Below are positions 1 to 8,259 of a stretch of 64,000 nt of DNA, in pieces (position 1 is the first letter of the stretch; the number at the start of each line of letters is the position of its first letter). Below the pieces are notes generated by a model. That model did no database searches and was not told the origin of the DNA. It saw only the letters and a list, made by a program, of their open reading frames with translations. The DNA comes from Taklimakanibacter albus (GTDB taxonomy: Bacteria > Pseudomonadota > Alphaproteobacteria > Rhizobiales > Aestuariivirgaceae). Location: positions 1,634,624 to 1,698,623 of the forward strand of contig NZ_JAENHL010000008.1 of assembly GCF_016595235.1 (NCBI RefSeq), read 5' to 3'. Made by a program: the position numbers and the translations under genes.

Positions 1-1272
1 ATCTCCAAGGATCGCCGCCTCACCGAAACGGTCGAGGCGCTGCTCGCCGATGTCGAGACGCGCGGCGATGCGGCAGTGCGTGAGCTCGCCGTTAAATTCG
101 ACGGCCTCGACCGCAAGTCGTATCTTCTCAGCAAGGCCGAGATTCAGGCCTGTCTCGACCGCATGACGGTGCGCGAGCGCGACGACATGGAATTCGCGCA
201 AACGCAGGTGCGCAATTTCGCCATCGCCCAGAAAAATGCGCTGCTCGACATCGAAGTCGAGACGCTGCCGGGCGTCATCCTCGGCCATCGCAATATCCCG
301 ATCAGCAATGTCGGCTGCTATGTGCCGGGCGGGCAATATCCCCTTCTCGCTTCCGCCCATATGTCGGTCCTGACCGCCAAGGTCGCGGGCTGCGACCGCG
401 TCATCACCGCCGCGCCGCCTTTCAAGGGTGAGCCGGCATCGCTGATCGTCGCCGCCCAGCATCTCGCCGGCGCCGATGAGATCTATTGTCTCGGCGGCGT
501 GCAAGCGATCGCCGCCATGGCCTATGGCACCGAGAGCATCCAGCCGGTCGACATGATCGCCGGTCCCGGCAATGCCTATGTCGCCGAAGCCAAACGCCTG
601 CTCTTCGGCCAGGTCGGCATCGATCTCTTCGCCGGCCCGACCGAAACATTGATCATCGCCGACGACACGAGCGACGCCGAGCTCTGCGCCACTGATCTTC
701 TCGGCCAGGCCGAGCATGGCGTGAACTCGCCGGCCGTGCTCATCACCAATTCCGAGAAGCTGGCGCGTGAAACCCTTGCCGAGATCGACCGGCTGCTCGC
801 CATTCTTCCGACCGCGAAGATCGCCGGCAAAGCCTGGGAAGATTGCGGCGAGATCATCCTGTGCGACACGCTGGACGAGATGCTGGCCGAGGCCAATCTC
901 ATCGCCTCCGAGCATGTGCAGGTGATGACCGCCGATCCCGATTATTTCCTGGAGCATCTCGTCAATTACGGCGCCTTGTTCTTAGGCGCCCGCACCACCG
1001 TCGCTTATGGCGATAAGGTCATCGGCACCAATCACACGCTGCCGACCAAACGGGCGGCGCGTTATACCGGCGGCCTGTGGGTCGGCAAGTTCCTGAAAAC
1101 CTGCACCTATCAGAAGATCCTCACCGATGCGGCTTCGGCGTCGATCGGCGAATATTGCTCCAGACTCTGCATGATGGAAGGCTTCTCCGGCCATGCCGAG
1201 CAGGCCAATGTGCGCGTCCGGCGCCATGGCCAGCGCAATGTCGGCTATGCCCAGGCGGTCGAAGCGGTGTGA
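1..1272 (+). CDS. Histidinol-dehydrogenase-family enzyme, HpsN-like (5' partial)
   Basis: The frame is open from base 1, so the N-terminus lies outside the window; 423 codons are visible. This NAD-dependent, zinc-binding alcohol dehydrogenase family oxidises a primary alcohol to an acid in two steps. All expected elements are visible: [12 protein letters not shown] near codon 188, the zinc ligands in GQAEHG and in the terminal FSGHAEQ, the SEHVQV catalytic Glu-His pair near codon 304, and [17 protein letters not shown]. The [12 protein letters not shown] and [13 protein letters not shown] variants resemble, from memory, the 2,3-dihydroxypropane-1-sulfonate dehydrogenase (HpsN) branch rather than true HisD. 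Its neighbours are oxidoreductases, not his genes. The stop overlaps the start of the next gene (ATGA), so it belongs to an operon. The exact substrate is unknown. Confidence 0.85.
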   Translation: MSKDRRLTETVEALLADVETRGDAAVRELAVKFDGLDRKSYLLSKAEIQACLDRMTVRERDDMEFAQTQVRNFAIAQKNALLDIEVETLPGVILGHRNIPISNVGCYVPGGQYPLLASAHMSVLTAKVAGCDRVITAAPPFKGEPASLIVAAQHLAGADEIYCLGGVQAIAAMAYGTESIQPVDMIAGPGNAYVAEAKRLLFGQVGIDLFAGPTETLIIADDTSDAELCATDLLGQAEHGVNSPAVLITNSEKLARETLAEIDRLLAILPTAKIAGKAWEDCGEIILCDTLDEMLAEANLIASEHVQVMTADPDYFLEHLVNYGALFLGARTTVAYGDKVIGTNHTLPTKRAARYTGGLWVGKFLKTCTYQKILTDAASASIGEYCSRLCMMEGFSGHAEQANVRVRRHGQRNVGYAQAVEAV

Positions 1273-2786
1273 TGGAGAATATCACCGCCGATATCGTGAT
1301 CATCGGCTCCGGCATCGGCGGGGCCACGGCGGCCTTTATGCTGGCGCCGACGGGCGCCAAGATCCTCATTCTCGAGCGCGGCGAGCGGATCACGGACAGC
1401 CCCGAGACGCGCGACGACCGCGCCATCTTTCAGAAAGGTTTCTTCCGTCCCAAGGAGCAATGGCTCGACGCCAAGGGCGAGGCCTTCAGCCCCAACAACT
1501 ACTACAATGTCGGCGGCAATTCGAAATATTACGGCGCTATCCTCTATCGCTATCGCGCACAAGATTTCAGCGCGATGGAGCATATGGAAGGCTCAACACC
1601 CGGCTGGCCTTTCTCCTATGACGAGATCGAGCCCTGGTACAGCAAAGCCGAACAGCTCTATCAGGTGCGTGGCGCCATCGGCGATGATCCGACGGAGCCC
1701 CGTCATTCGTCGCCCTATCCGTATCCGGCGGTCGCCGATGAGCCGTCGCTCGCCGTGGTACGCGACAGGCTCAAACGCCAGGGCATCAATGCCAGCTCGC
1801 TGCCGATCGCCATCGACATCGAGGCCTGGCTCGCCCGGGCGAAGACGCCGTGGGACGCCTTCCCCGATACGTTCACCGGCAAGATCGACGCCGAGACCGG
1901 ACCGCTGCACCGGGCGCTGGCGCATGACAATGTGAAGCTTCTCACCGGCGCACAGGTCCTGCGCTTCGAGGCGGCGCCCGACGGCAAGTCGATCGATGCC
2001 GCCAGTGTCCGGCTGGGCGATCGCGTGACGAAGGTCAAAGCCAAGCACTTCATCCTGGCGGCGGGCGCGGTGAATTCGACCGCCTTGCTTCTGCGCTCGA
2101 ATGGCCTCGCCAATGGCTCAGACCAGCTCGGCCGCAATTTCATGAACCACAATTGCACGGCGATGATCACACTCGATCCGCGCTTGCGCAACCGCTCGAT
2201 CCATCAAAAGACTTTCGGCTTCAACGATTTCTATCTGAAGGACCCGAAGACCGGCTTCCCGCTCGGCAATGTGCAGGCGCTCGGCAAGATCACCGGCCCG
2301 ATCTTCAAGGCCAATCTGCCGTCGGTGCCGGAATTCGCGACCCGGCTGCTCGCCAGCTACAGTTTCGACTGGTATGTCATGAGCGAGGATCTGCCGAACC
2401 CGGAGAGCCGCGTGATGCTGAAGGACGACCGGATCGTCCTCGACTGGCAGCGCTCCAACATGAAGGGCCATGCGGCACTGGTCGAGCGCAGCCGCGAAGT
2501 GTTTCGTGCGGCGGGCTTCCCGATCGTGCTCGCCCGCGCCTTCGACCGGCGCACGCCATCACATCAATGCGGCACCGCCCGCATGGGAACGAACCCGGCA
2601 ACCTCGGTGGTCGATCCCTGGTGCCGGGCTCATGACGTTCACAATCTTCACATTATGGATGCGAGCGTGCTGCCGACCTCGGCGGCGGTCAATCCAGCGC
2701 TCACCATCGCGGCCGTCACCATGCGCGCCGCCGACCATCTTCGCAGCGAGATCGACCGCGCCAGCGGCAGCAGGAGCACGACATGA
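1272..2786 (+). CDS. GMC-family FAD-dependent oxidoreductase
   Basis: A 504-residue flavoprotein of the glucose-methanol-choline family, predicted to oxidise a sugar or polyol hydroxyl. The dinucleotide-binding motif GSGIGG is at residues 12-17, followed by the acidic end of the second beta strand (LILERGE). The C-terminal GMC_C domain carries HQCGTARMG and AAVNPALTIAA, which supply the His/Asn active-site pair. No signal peptide is visible. The start ATG overlaps the TGA of the upstream dehydrogenase, and its own stop overlaps the next start by the same ATGA device. Tight coupling with two Gfo/Idh proteins suggests stepwise oxidation of one carbohydrate. The substrate cannot be read from the sequence. 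Confidence 0.88.
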   Translation: MENITADIVIIGSGIGGATAAFMLAPTGAKILILERGERITDSPETRDDRAIFQKGFFRPKEQWLDAKGEAFSPNNYYNVGGNSKYYGAILYRYRAQDFSAMEHMEGSTPGWPFSYDEIEPWYSKAEQLYQVRGAIGDDPTEPRHSSPYPYPAVADEPSLAVVRDRLKRQGINASSLPIAIDIEAWLARAKTPWDAFPDTFTGKIDAETGPLHRALAHDNVKLLTGAQVLRFEAAPDGKSIDAASVRLGDRVTKVKAKHFILAAGAVNSTALLLRSNGLANGSDQLGRNFMNHNCTAMITLDPRLRNRSIHQKTFGFNDFYLKDPKTGFPLGNVQALGKITGPIFKANLPSVPEFATRLLASYSFDWYVMSEDLPNPESRVMLKDDRIVLDWQRSNMKGHAALVERSREVFRAAGFPIVLARAFDRRTPSHQCGTARMGTNPATSVVDPWCRAHDVHNLHIMDASVLPTSAAVNPALTIAAVTMRAADHLRSEIDRASGSRSTT

Positions 2787-3946
2787 AAGAGACGAGAGTG
2801 GCGGTACTGGGCGCCTGCGGCTGGATGGGCAAGGTCCACAGCATGGCCTATCAGAACATCCCGTTTCTCTTCGGTTCCGACAACGGCACCGCCGAGATCG
2901 CCTGGCTGGTCGACGGCGACCCCAAAGGCCTCGCCAAGGCGGCCGCGATCATTCCAGCTGCCCGAAGCTCGACCGACTGGCGCGACGCACTCGCAGATCC
3001 GTCCGTCGATCTCGTCGATATCTGCCTGCCCGACCAGCTTCACTATGAAGTGGCGAAGGCCGCGCTTCTGGCCGGCAAACATGTCTATTGCGAAAAGCCG
3101 CTGACCAATACGGCGCCGGAAGCGCGCGAGCTCGCCGACCTCGCCAAGGCCCGGGGCCGCATCACCCGGGTCGGCCACGCCTTTCCGCGCAATCCCATTC
3201 ACGATGTGGCCAAGAGCATCATCGATGGGGGCGAGATCGGTGAGATCAAGATGTTCAAGGCCTCGCAGCATGTCGATGTGCTGGGTGATCCGAACGCACC
3301 CTTCATGTGGCGGGCCGACGGCAAGCTGGCGCCCACCGGCATCGTCGGCGACACCGGTTCGCATGTCTTCAGCTTCATGGAGCGTCTCGTCGGCCGGGTC
3401 TCCGAGCTCATCGCCGATTGCAGGGTGGTGACGGCGAAGCGCCCGGTGGTCAGCGGCTTCAACTATGGCAAAGGCGCCGAGCTCACCGGCAACGAGCCGA
3501 TGGCGGAAGTGACCAATCCCGATGCCGCCAATCTCATCTGTCATTTCGAGAATGGCGCCATGGGCCTCATCGATTTCAGTCGCGTGGCGACGGGGCGCAA
3601 ATTCCTGCAGACCTATGAGATCTACGGCACCAAAGGCAGCCTGGTTTACAATTACGATGAAGTGAACCGGCTGCGCTTCTACTCCAGCGCCGACAGGCTC
3701 GGCCGCCAGGGTTACCGGGAGATCGATGTGGGACCGGAGAACGCCAATTACGCCGCCTTCCTGCCGATCCCAAATTTCGCTTTGGGCTATAACGAGTCGA
3801 AGATGATCGAGGTGGCCGAGGTGGTGCGCTCGATCGCGACGGGCGAAGCGATGTGGCCGACTTTCGAAAACGGTCATCACATCGTGCAGATCGTCGATGC
3901 CTGCCTCGAATCCTCGAAACTTCGGCAATGGGTACAGATCCGGTGA
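2783..3946 (+). CDS. Gfo/Idh/MocA-family oxidoreductase
   Basis: A 387-residue NAD(P)-dependent sugar or inositol dehydrogenase-like protein. The Rossmann glycine motif GACGWMG is at residues 10-16 and the family motif EKP at 104-106, within GKHVYCEKPL. The C-terminal half is the usual alpha/beta substrate domain, with a GDTGSHVFSF segment giving the expected Asp and His. The ATGA overlap with the GMC gene and the 19-base overlap with the next paralogue indicate one operon. Members of this family oxidise, epimerise or hydrolyse sugars through 3-keto intermediates; a role with the adjacent GMC enzyme is inference. Confidence 0.87.
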   Translation: MKETRVAVLGACGWMGKVHSMAYQNIPFLFGSDNGTAEIAWLVDGDPKGLAKAAAIIPAARSSTDWRDALADPSVDLVDICLPDQLHYEVAKAALLAGKHVYCEKPLTNTAPEARELADLAKARGRITRVGHAFPRNPIHDVAKSIIDGGEIGEIKMFKASQHVDVLGDPNAPFMWRADGKLAPTGIVGDTGSHVFSFMERLVGRVSELIADCRVVTAKRPVVSGFNYGKGAELTGNEPMAEVTNPDAANLICHFENGAMGLIDFSRVATGRKFLQTYEIYGTKGSLVYNYDEVNRLRFYSSADRLGRQGYREIDVGPENANYAAFLPIPNFALGYNESKMIEVAEVVRSIATGEAMWPTFENGHHIVQIVDACLESSKLRQWVQIR

Positions 3947-4998
3947 AGCACGAATTTACGGGGGACGTTGTGGACGCGACGAAGGCGGCAGACGCCCCTG
4001 CAATCGGCTGGGGCGTGATCGGGGCCAGCACGATCGCGCGTGAATATATGGTCGATGCCATCCGACGCACCGGCGGCGAGCCGCTCTGGCTGATGAGCCG
4101 CGACGATACACATCGGGCCGGCTTCGCCCATGAGCTTGGCATTCCGCAGCACAGCGCCGAACTCGCCGGCATGCTGGCGGATGAGAGGGTGAAGGCCGTC
4201 TATGTCAGCTCGATCAATTCGCTGCACCGGCCGCAAGTGATCAAGGCGGCACAGGCCGGCAAGCATATTCTTTGCGACAAGCCGCTCGCCACGCGCGCCG
4301 CCGATGCGCTCAAGATGGTCAAGGCCTGCGACAAGGCCGGTGTGGTGCTGGCGGTCAATCATCATTTCCGTTCGTCACCGGTGCATCAGACGATGCGGCG
4401 GATGATCGCCGCCGGCGATATCGGCGAGGTGCGTTCCCTCATCATCATCCATGCCGGGCTGCTGCGGCCGGTGCTGCAGACCTGGCGCATCAAGGATCCG
4501 GATGAAGGCGCCATCTATCTCGATCTCAGCGTCCACGACATCGATCTCGCGAGCTTCCTGCTGCAGCAGCAGCCCCGGACCGCGATCGGCATCGGCGATG
4601 CGCTGGCACTCGGCGATGCGTCGGCACATGACCATACGATGTATGCGTTGCGCATGAGCGGTGGCGCGTTCGTGCAGGTGAATGAGAGTTTCGTGACGCC
4701 GGATGTCGAAAGCCAGGTCATGGCCTATGGCTCGGAAGGCATCCTCATCGCATCCGGCACGCTGGCGCAGAGATCGACCGGCACGCTCGTCCGGCGCTTG
4801 CGCGGACGCAATGAAGCGATCCCGCTGCGCGCCAATGACATCTATGCCGACACAGTGGAGCAGTTCCTCGCGGCGATCGAAGGCCGCGGCGAGCCGCGCG
4901 CAACGGGCCGCGACGGGCTCGCATCTCTCGCCGGTGCTGAGGCCGTGGCGCGCGCGGTGAAAACGCGCAAGAGCGTCGAGATCAAGGTGCCGGAATAG
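3928..4998 (+). CDS. Gfo/Idh/MocA-family oxidoreductase (second paralogue)
   Basis: A 356-residue paralogue from the ATG at 3928. It has GVIGAS near the N-terminus, DKPL in place of the usual EKPL (GKHILCDKPLAT), and YLDLSVHDIDLASFLL carrying the family Asp/His pair. An alternative start is the GTG at 3970, preceded by GGGGGAC, which would remove 14 residues lying before the conserved GWGVIGAS segment; I cannot decide between them. It overlaps the preceding Gfo/Idh gene and is the last gene of this operon, followed by a repeat-rich spacer. It probably acts on the same carbohydrate as its paralogue. Substrate unknown. Confidence 0.85.
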   Translation: MGTDPVKHEFTGDVVDATKAADAPAIGWGVIGASTIAREYMVDAIRRTGGEPLWLMSRDDTHRAGFAHELGIPQHSAELAGMLADERVKAVYVSSINSLHRPQVIKAAQAGKHILCDKPLATRAADALKMVKACDKAGVVLAVNHHFRSSPVHQTMRRMIAAGDIGEVRSLIIIHAGLLRPVLQTWRIKDPDEGAIYLDLSVHDIDLASFLLQQQPRTAIGIGDALALGDASAHDHTMYALRMSGGAFVQVNESFVTPDVESQVMAYGSEGILIASGTLAQRSTGTLVRRLRGRNEAIPLRANDIYADTVEQFLAAIEGRGEPRATGRDGLASLAGAEAVARAVKTRKSVEIKVPE

Positions 4999-5028
4999 AG
5001 CTACGCCTTACTCACTCTCGCCAACATT

Positions 5029-5172
5029 CCCCCTCTCCCGTTGCGAAGCAATGGGAGAGGGTGCCCGAAGGGCGGGTGAGGGCTCTTGCTTCAGACCTTT
5101 ACGACCTCAAAGAAGAGCCCTCATCCGGCCTGTCGGCCACCTTCTCCCACGCGTGCCGCGCGGGAGAAGGGG
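5029..5172. repeat. Composite palindromic repeat (REP-like) in convergent spacer
   Basis: About 144 bases of nested inverted repeats: CCCTCTCCC pairs with GGGAGAGGG around 5031-5061, GAGGGCTCTT near 5078-5087 pairs with AAGAGCCCTC near 5112-5122, and CCTTCTCCC pairs with GGGAGAAGG at 5140-5170. It lies between convergent genes, where such elements commonly serve as bidirectional terminators or mRNA 3' stabilisers. A partly similar G/C-rich string (GGGTGAGG) recurs at 16,295. Whether the unit is dispersed in the genome needs a self-comparison. Confidence 0.7.
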
Positions 5173-5194
5173 AAAGTCAGAGAGAGCTGGCGTA

Positions 5195-5902
5195 CTACCC
5201 AACCGGATGCAGCTCGATCGCGAGCCAGACCGAATCCGTATCCGCGTAATAACGATGCCAGGGATATTCCCATTGGTTCGGCCCGGCGACACGGCAGAAC
5301 GGATCATGCGTGTAGCCGACCGGCATCAGCACATCTTCGTAGAGTGTCTCTTCGCGCCGCTCGTGGAATTTCTGCATGCGGCCGAGACCATGAATCTGGG
5401 TGTGCACTTCGAGGAAGGGATGCTCATTGTGGATGAAGCAGTCGGTCGTGCCGGGCGACCACCAGAGGTTAAGCTTCAAGGTGAAGCGTTGGGCCGCGGT
5501 TCCGGTGGGCTTCTCATTGGTGAAAGCGAGGGGATCGGTCGTCACCTCGCCCACCGTGTCCTGCGCCGAGATGTAGAGCGGCGTGTCGCGCGGAAAGCTC
5601 TTGATGCGGTTGCCGAGCCAGTCCCAGCCGCGGAAAACCACGCCGCCGAGATTGGTCAGCTTGCGCATCTTGAGGATCGCAGCGCGCTCGGCCTCGACGA
5701 TGGTCGCTCCGCGCAGGATGGTCGATTTCCAGGCCGGCACGATCGCCGCCACCTTGCCACCCGTGGTGATCATCGGCTTCGCTGAAAGATTGACGACGAT
5801 GCCGTCCTCGACCTTGTAGTCGCGCGGGTTGTCGACCAGCACCGCCTGGATGAAATCATCGGCGAAGGCCAGGTCCCTGGTCTTGTTGTTAGAGGCGGAC
5901 AT
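5195..5902 (-). CDS. Conserved hypothetical protein with cupin-like C-terminus
   Basis: A 235-residue protein I do not recognise. The start at 5902 is chosen because a GGAG lies five bases upstream; a longer reading frame runs through a hairpin at 5971-5992 and is unlikely. The C-terminal half has aromatic and His-rich beta segments (HNEHPFLEVHTQIHGLG, then WEYPWHRYYAD) that look like a cupin or jelly-roll barrel with possible metal ligands. No signal peptide or membrane segment is visible. It lies 120 bases downstream of the flavin reductase in the same direction, separated by the hairpin, so it may be transcribed independently. Function unknown. Confidence 0.7.
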   Translation of the reverse strand: MSASNNKTRDLAFADDFIQAVLVDNPRDYKVEDGIVVNLSAKPMITTGGKVAAIVPAWKSTILRGATIVEAERAAILKMRKLTNLGGVVFRGWDWLGNRIKSFPRDTPLYISAQDTVGEVTTDPLAFTNEKPTGTAAQRFTLKLNLWWSPGTTDCFIHNEHPFLEVHTQIHGLGRMQKFHERREETLYEDVLMPVGYTHDPFCRVAGPNQWEYPWHRYYADTDSVWLAIELHPVG

Positions 5903-5970
5903 CATGTCTCCGTAAGCCTGTTGCGATAGCTGGCAGCATTGAAGCATCGCGCTTGCCGGCAAACAATTTC

Positions 5971-5992
5971 GCGTCAGATCGAAATCTGACGC
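5971..5992 (-). terminator. Perfect 9-bp hairpin, likely terminator of the pirin/flavin-reductase unit
   Basis: GCGTCAGAT and ATCTGACGC are perfect 9-base arms around four bases; read on the minus strand the loop is TTCG. It begins about 30 bases after the flavin reductase stop. The following minus-strand bases (GAAATTGTTT) form only a weak U-tract, so a processing or stabilising hairpin is an alternative. Confidence 0.5.
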
Positions 5993-6022
5993 AGGTTTAC
6001 GCAAATATCAGATGAGGGTGCT

Positions 6023-6559
6023 TCAGGCCTTCGTTACAAATTCCTGGAAGGCGGCGAGCCAGGTCTGGATCACCTTCTTCGTCTCCTCGTCGGTGAGCTT
6101 GCCTCCGGAGAACTTCGTGTCGGCGTTGCCGACGAAGATTTCCGGCTTCGGCATGGTGATCGCCTCGAGGCCGACGAGATTCTGGCGCAGGTGATATTGC
6201 GCCCGCGCCGTGCCGACCGGGCCGCCCGACGCACCCATCACGCCGACCCGTTTCCATTTGAACGGATTGCCCGATCGCGACAGCCAGTCGAGACCGTTCT
6301 TCAGCACGCCGGCAATGGAGAAGTTGTATTCGGGCGTCGAGATGATGATGCCGTCGGCGGCGCGCACGCGGGCCTGGAGCGCTTTCACACTCTCAGGCAC
6401 GCCATGCTTGTCTTCCTCATCGCCATCATAGAGCGGGATGCCGTGCAAGGTGACGATCTCGATCTCCATGCCCTTGGGCGCCAGCTCGCGCACCGCGCGG
6501 AGGAGCTGAGTGTTATGGCTGTCCTTGCGGAGCGCGCCGCTGATGGCGAGGATCTTCAT
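6023..6559 (-). CDS. NADPH-dependent FMN reductase (ChrR/YieF-type quinone reductase)
   Basis: A 178-residue flavodoxin-like cytoplasmic reductase. The FMN phosphate-binding loop SGALRKDSHN lies at 7-16, and the family signature PEYN at 76-79 continues into FSIAGVLKNGLDW. The length matches the family. Known members reduce quinones, chromate or azo dyes with NAD(P)H and protect against oxidative stress. It starts 12 bases downstream of the pirin gene, so the two form an operon. The pair, divergent from a LysR regulator, is a common quinone or electrophile stress arrangement. Confidence 0.9.
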   Translation of the reverse strand: MKILAISGALRKDSHNTQLLRAVRELAPKGMEIEIVTLHGIPLYDGDEEDKHGVPESVKALQARVRAADGIIISTPEYNFSIAGVLKNGLDWLSRSGNPFKWKRVGVMGASGGPVGTARAQYHLRQNLVGLEAITMPKPEIFVGNADTKFSGGKLTDEETKKVIQTWLAAFQEFVTKA

Positions 6560-6570
6560 ACCATGGTCTC

Positions 6571-7269
6571 CTATTGCAGATCGAAAATCAGAATCTCGGA
6601 CCGGGAGGTGGCCCTGAGGGTGAGGCTCGTTTCCTTTACGATGGCGAGCCCGTCTCCTTCCAGGACAGTCTTGCCATTCACGTCAAGCGCGCCTTTGGCG
6701 ACCTGGAGCCAGTAGCGCCGACCTTCCGCTAGGGGATGGGTCAGCTCGGTCCCGGCGTCGAGCACCGCGGCACGGATCGACGCGTCCTGACGGATGGTGA
6801 GCGAACCGTCGCGGCCATCGGGCGAAGCGATCAGGCGCAGCTGGCCCAGGCGCTCCGCTTCCGGGAAATGCTTCTCGGCATAGTTGGGCTTCAGCCCCTG
6901 CTTCTCCGGAATGATCCAGATCTGGAGGAAATGGACGGGATCGGCCTTGGACGCATTGAATTCCGAATGGCGGATGCCGGTTCCAGCCGACATGACCTGC
7001 ACATCGCCCGGGCGGATCACCGAGCCGCTGCCGAGGGAATCCCGGTGCGCCAGGGCGCCCTCCAGCACATAGGAGACGATCTCCATGTCCTTATGGCCAT
7101 GGGTATCGAAGCCACCGCCCGCGGCGACGCGGTCGTCATTGATAACGCGCAGCGCCCCGAAGCCCAAATGCTTGGGGTCGTAATACTGGCCGAAGGAGAA
7201 GCTGTGGTGGCTATCGAGCCAGCCGAAATCGGCATGGCCCCGTTCATTGGCTTTGCGATGGATGATCAT
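6571..7269 (-). CDS. Pirin-family protein (YhhW-like)
   Basis: A 232-residue bicupin. The metal ligands His57, His59, His101 and Glu103 are all present and at the same numbering as in E. coli YhhW (GFDTHGHKD and GIRHSEF). YhhW-type pirins have quercetin 2,3-dioxygenase activity in vitro; the physiological substrate is unsettled. A GGAG precedes the ATG. It is the first gene of a two-gene operon with a flavin reductase and is divergent from a LysR regulator, which is the likely controller. Confidence 0.92.
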   Translation of the reverse strand: MIIHRKANERGHADFGWLDSHHSFSFGQYYDPKHLGFGALRVINDDRVAAGGGFDTHGHKDMEIVSYVLEGALAHRDSLGSGSVIRPGDVQVMSAGTGIRHSEFNASKADPVHFLQIWIIPEKQGLKPNYAEKHFPEAERLGQLRLIASPDGRDGSLTIRQDASIRAAVLDAGTELTHPLAEGRRYWLQVAKGALDVNGKTVLEGDGLAIVKETSLTLRATSRSEILIFDLQ

Positions 7270-7302
7270 GGTCCGGTCTCCGTAAAGTGATGCAAACCAA
7301 GA

Positions 7303-7333
7303 TATTCACGGCGCGAAATAGAACAATCTATTC
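7303..7333. promoter_or_regulatory. Candidate LysR operator between pirin and lysR
   Basis: TTC-N7-GAA at 7305-7317 fits the LysR T-N11-A form, and GAA-N7-TTC follows at 7321-7333. ATTCAC also occurs as a direct repeat here. Position between divergent genes and motif form are the only evidence. Confidence 0.4.
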
Positions 7334-7368
7334 ACTTTGGAATTAATTGTTGATACAAACGCAACAAT

Positions 7369-8259
7369 ATGGACAAGCTTGCAGCAATCAGGGTTTTCGT
7401 CTCGGTGGCGGAGGAAGGCGGCTTTTCTGCCGCCGCCCAGGAGCTCGGCCTGTCGAAATCAGCGGCCAGTCGGCAGATCTCGGCCCTGGAGGAAGCGCTG
7501 GGCGCTCAGCTGCTCAAGCGCTCAACCCGCAGCGTGAAGCTGACCGACTCGGGTTATGCCTATCTTGAGCGCTGCCGGGCCCTCCTCGCCGATCTCGACG
7601 AGGCCGACCGGGCGGTGGCGGCGTTGCAGAACGAGCCCAAGGGCCTGCTCAAGATCAATGCGCCGATGTCCTTCGGCGTCAGCCATACCGCCCCGGCGGT
7701 GGCCGATTTCATGACCCGCTATCCCGACCTCCAGGTGGCGCTCATCCTCAATGACCGCTTCGTCGACCCTTATGAGGAGGGTTTCGACGTGACCTTGCGC
7801 ATCGGCGAGCTGGAGGATTCGAGCCTCGCCGCGCGCAAGCTGGCGCTGGTCGAAATGGGCCTCTATGCTGCGCCTTCCTATCTAGAGAAACACGGCCGGC
7901 CGCGTGAGCCCAAGGATCTCAAATCGCATTGGGCGCTGCATTACGGCCGCCCCGCCGCCAATCCCGAATGGTCCTTGCGGGGTGGCACCGAGCAATCGGT
8001 CGCGATTCGCTACCGCCTCTGCTCCAACAATGGCGACGCGCTGCGGGTGGCCGCGGTTGCGGGCCTCGGCATCGCGATGATCCCGGCCTTCCTGGTGCGC
8101 GATGAAGTGCAGAAAGGCACGCTGGTGACGCTGCTCGACGGATTCGAGCCGAAGCCGATCACGCTTTATGCCATCTATCCGCCGACCCGCTTCCTCGCTG
8201 CCAAAGTCCGGGTCTTCATCGACTTCCTAGCCGAGCGCTTCCAGAGACTGAGGCCGTAA
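7369..8259 (+). CDS. LysR-family transcriptional regulator
   Basis: A 296-residue regulator with the N-terminal winged helix-turn-helix (MDKLAAIRVFVSVAEEGGFS through about residue 60, with AAAQELGLSKSAASRQI as the HTH) and a C-terminal periplasmic-binding-protein-like effector domain. The start ATG at 7369 fits the standard family N-terminus. It is divergent from the pirin / flavin reductase pair across 99 bases and probably regulates that pair and itself. Its 3' end overlaps the 3' end of the convergent AraC-type gene by 44 bases, an unusual antisense arrangement. Confidence 0.92.
   Translation: MDKLAAIRVFVSVAEEGGFSAAAQELGLSKSAASRQISALEEALGAQLLKRSTRSVKLTDSGYAYLERCRALLADLDEADRAVAALQNEPKGLLKINAPMSFGVSHTAPAVADFMTRYPDLQVALILNDRFVDPYEEGFDVTLRIGELEDSSLAARKLALVEMGLYAAPSYLEKHGRPREPKDLKSHWALHYGRPAANPEWSLRGGTEQSVAIRYRLCSNNGDALRVAAVAGLGIAMIPAFLVRDEVQKGTLVTLLDGFEPKPITLYAIYPPTRFLAAKVRVFIDFLAERFQRLRP

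Noticed and set aside
1-1272. True hisD of histidine biosynthesis
   Set aside because: No his genes nearby, and sequence variants around EHG and TYQK fit the HpsN-like paralogue group better.
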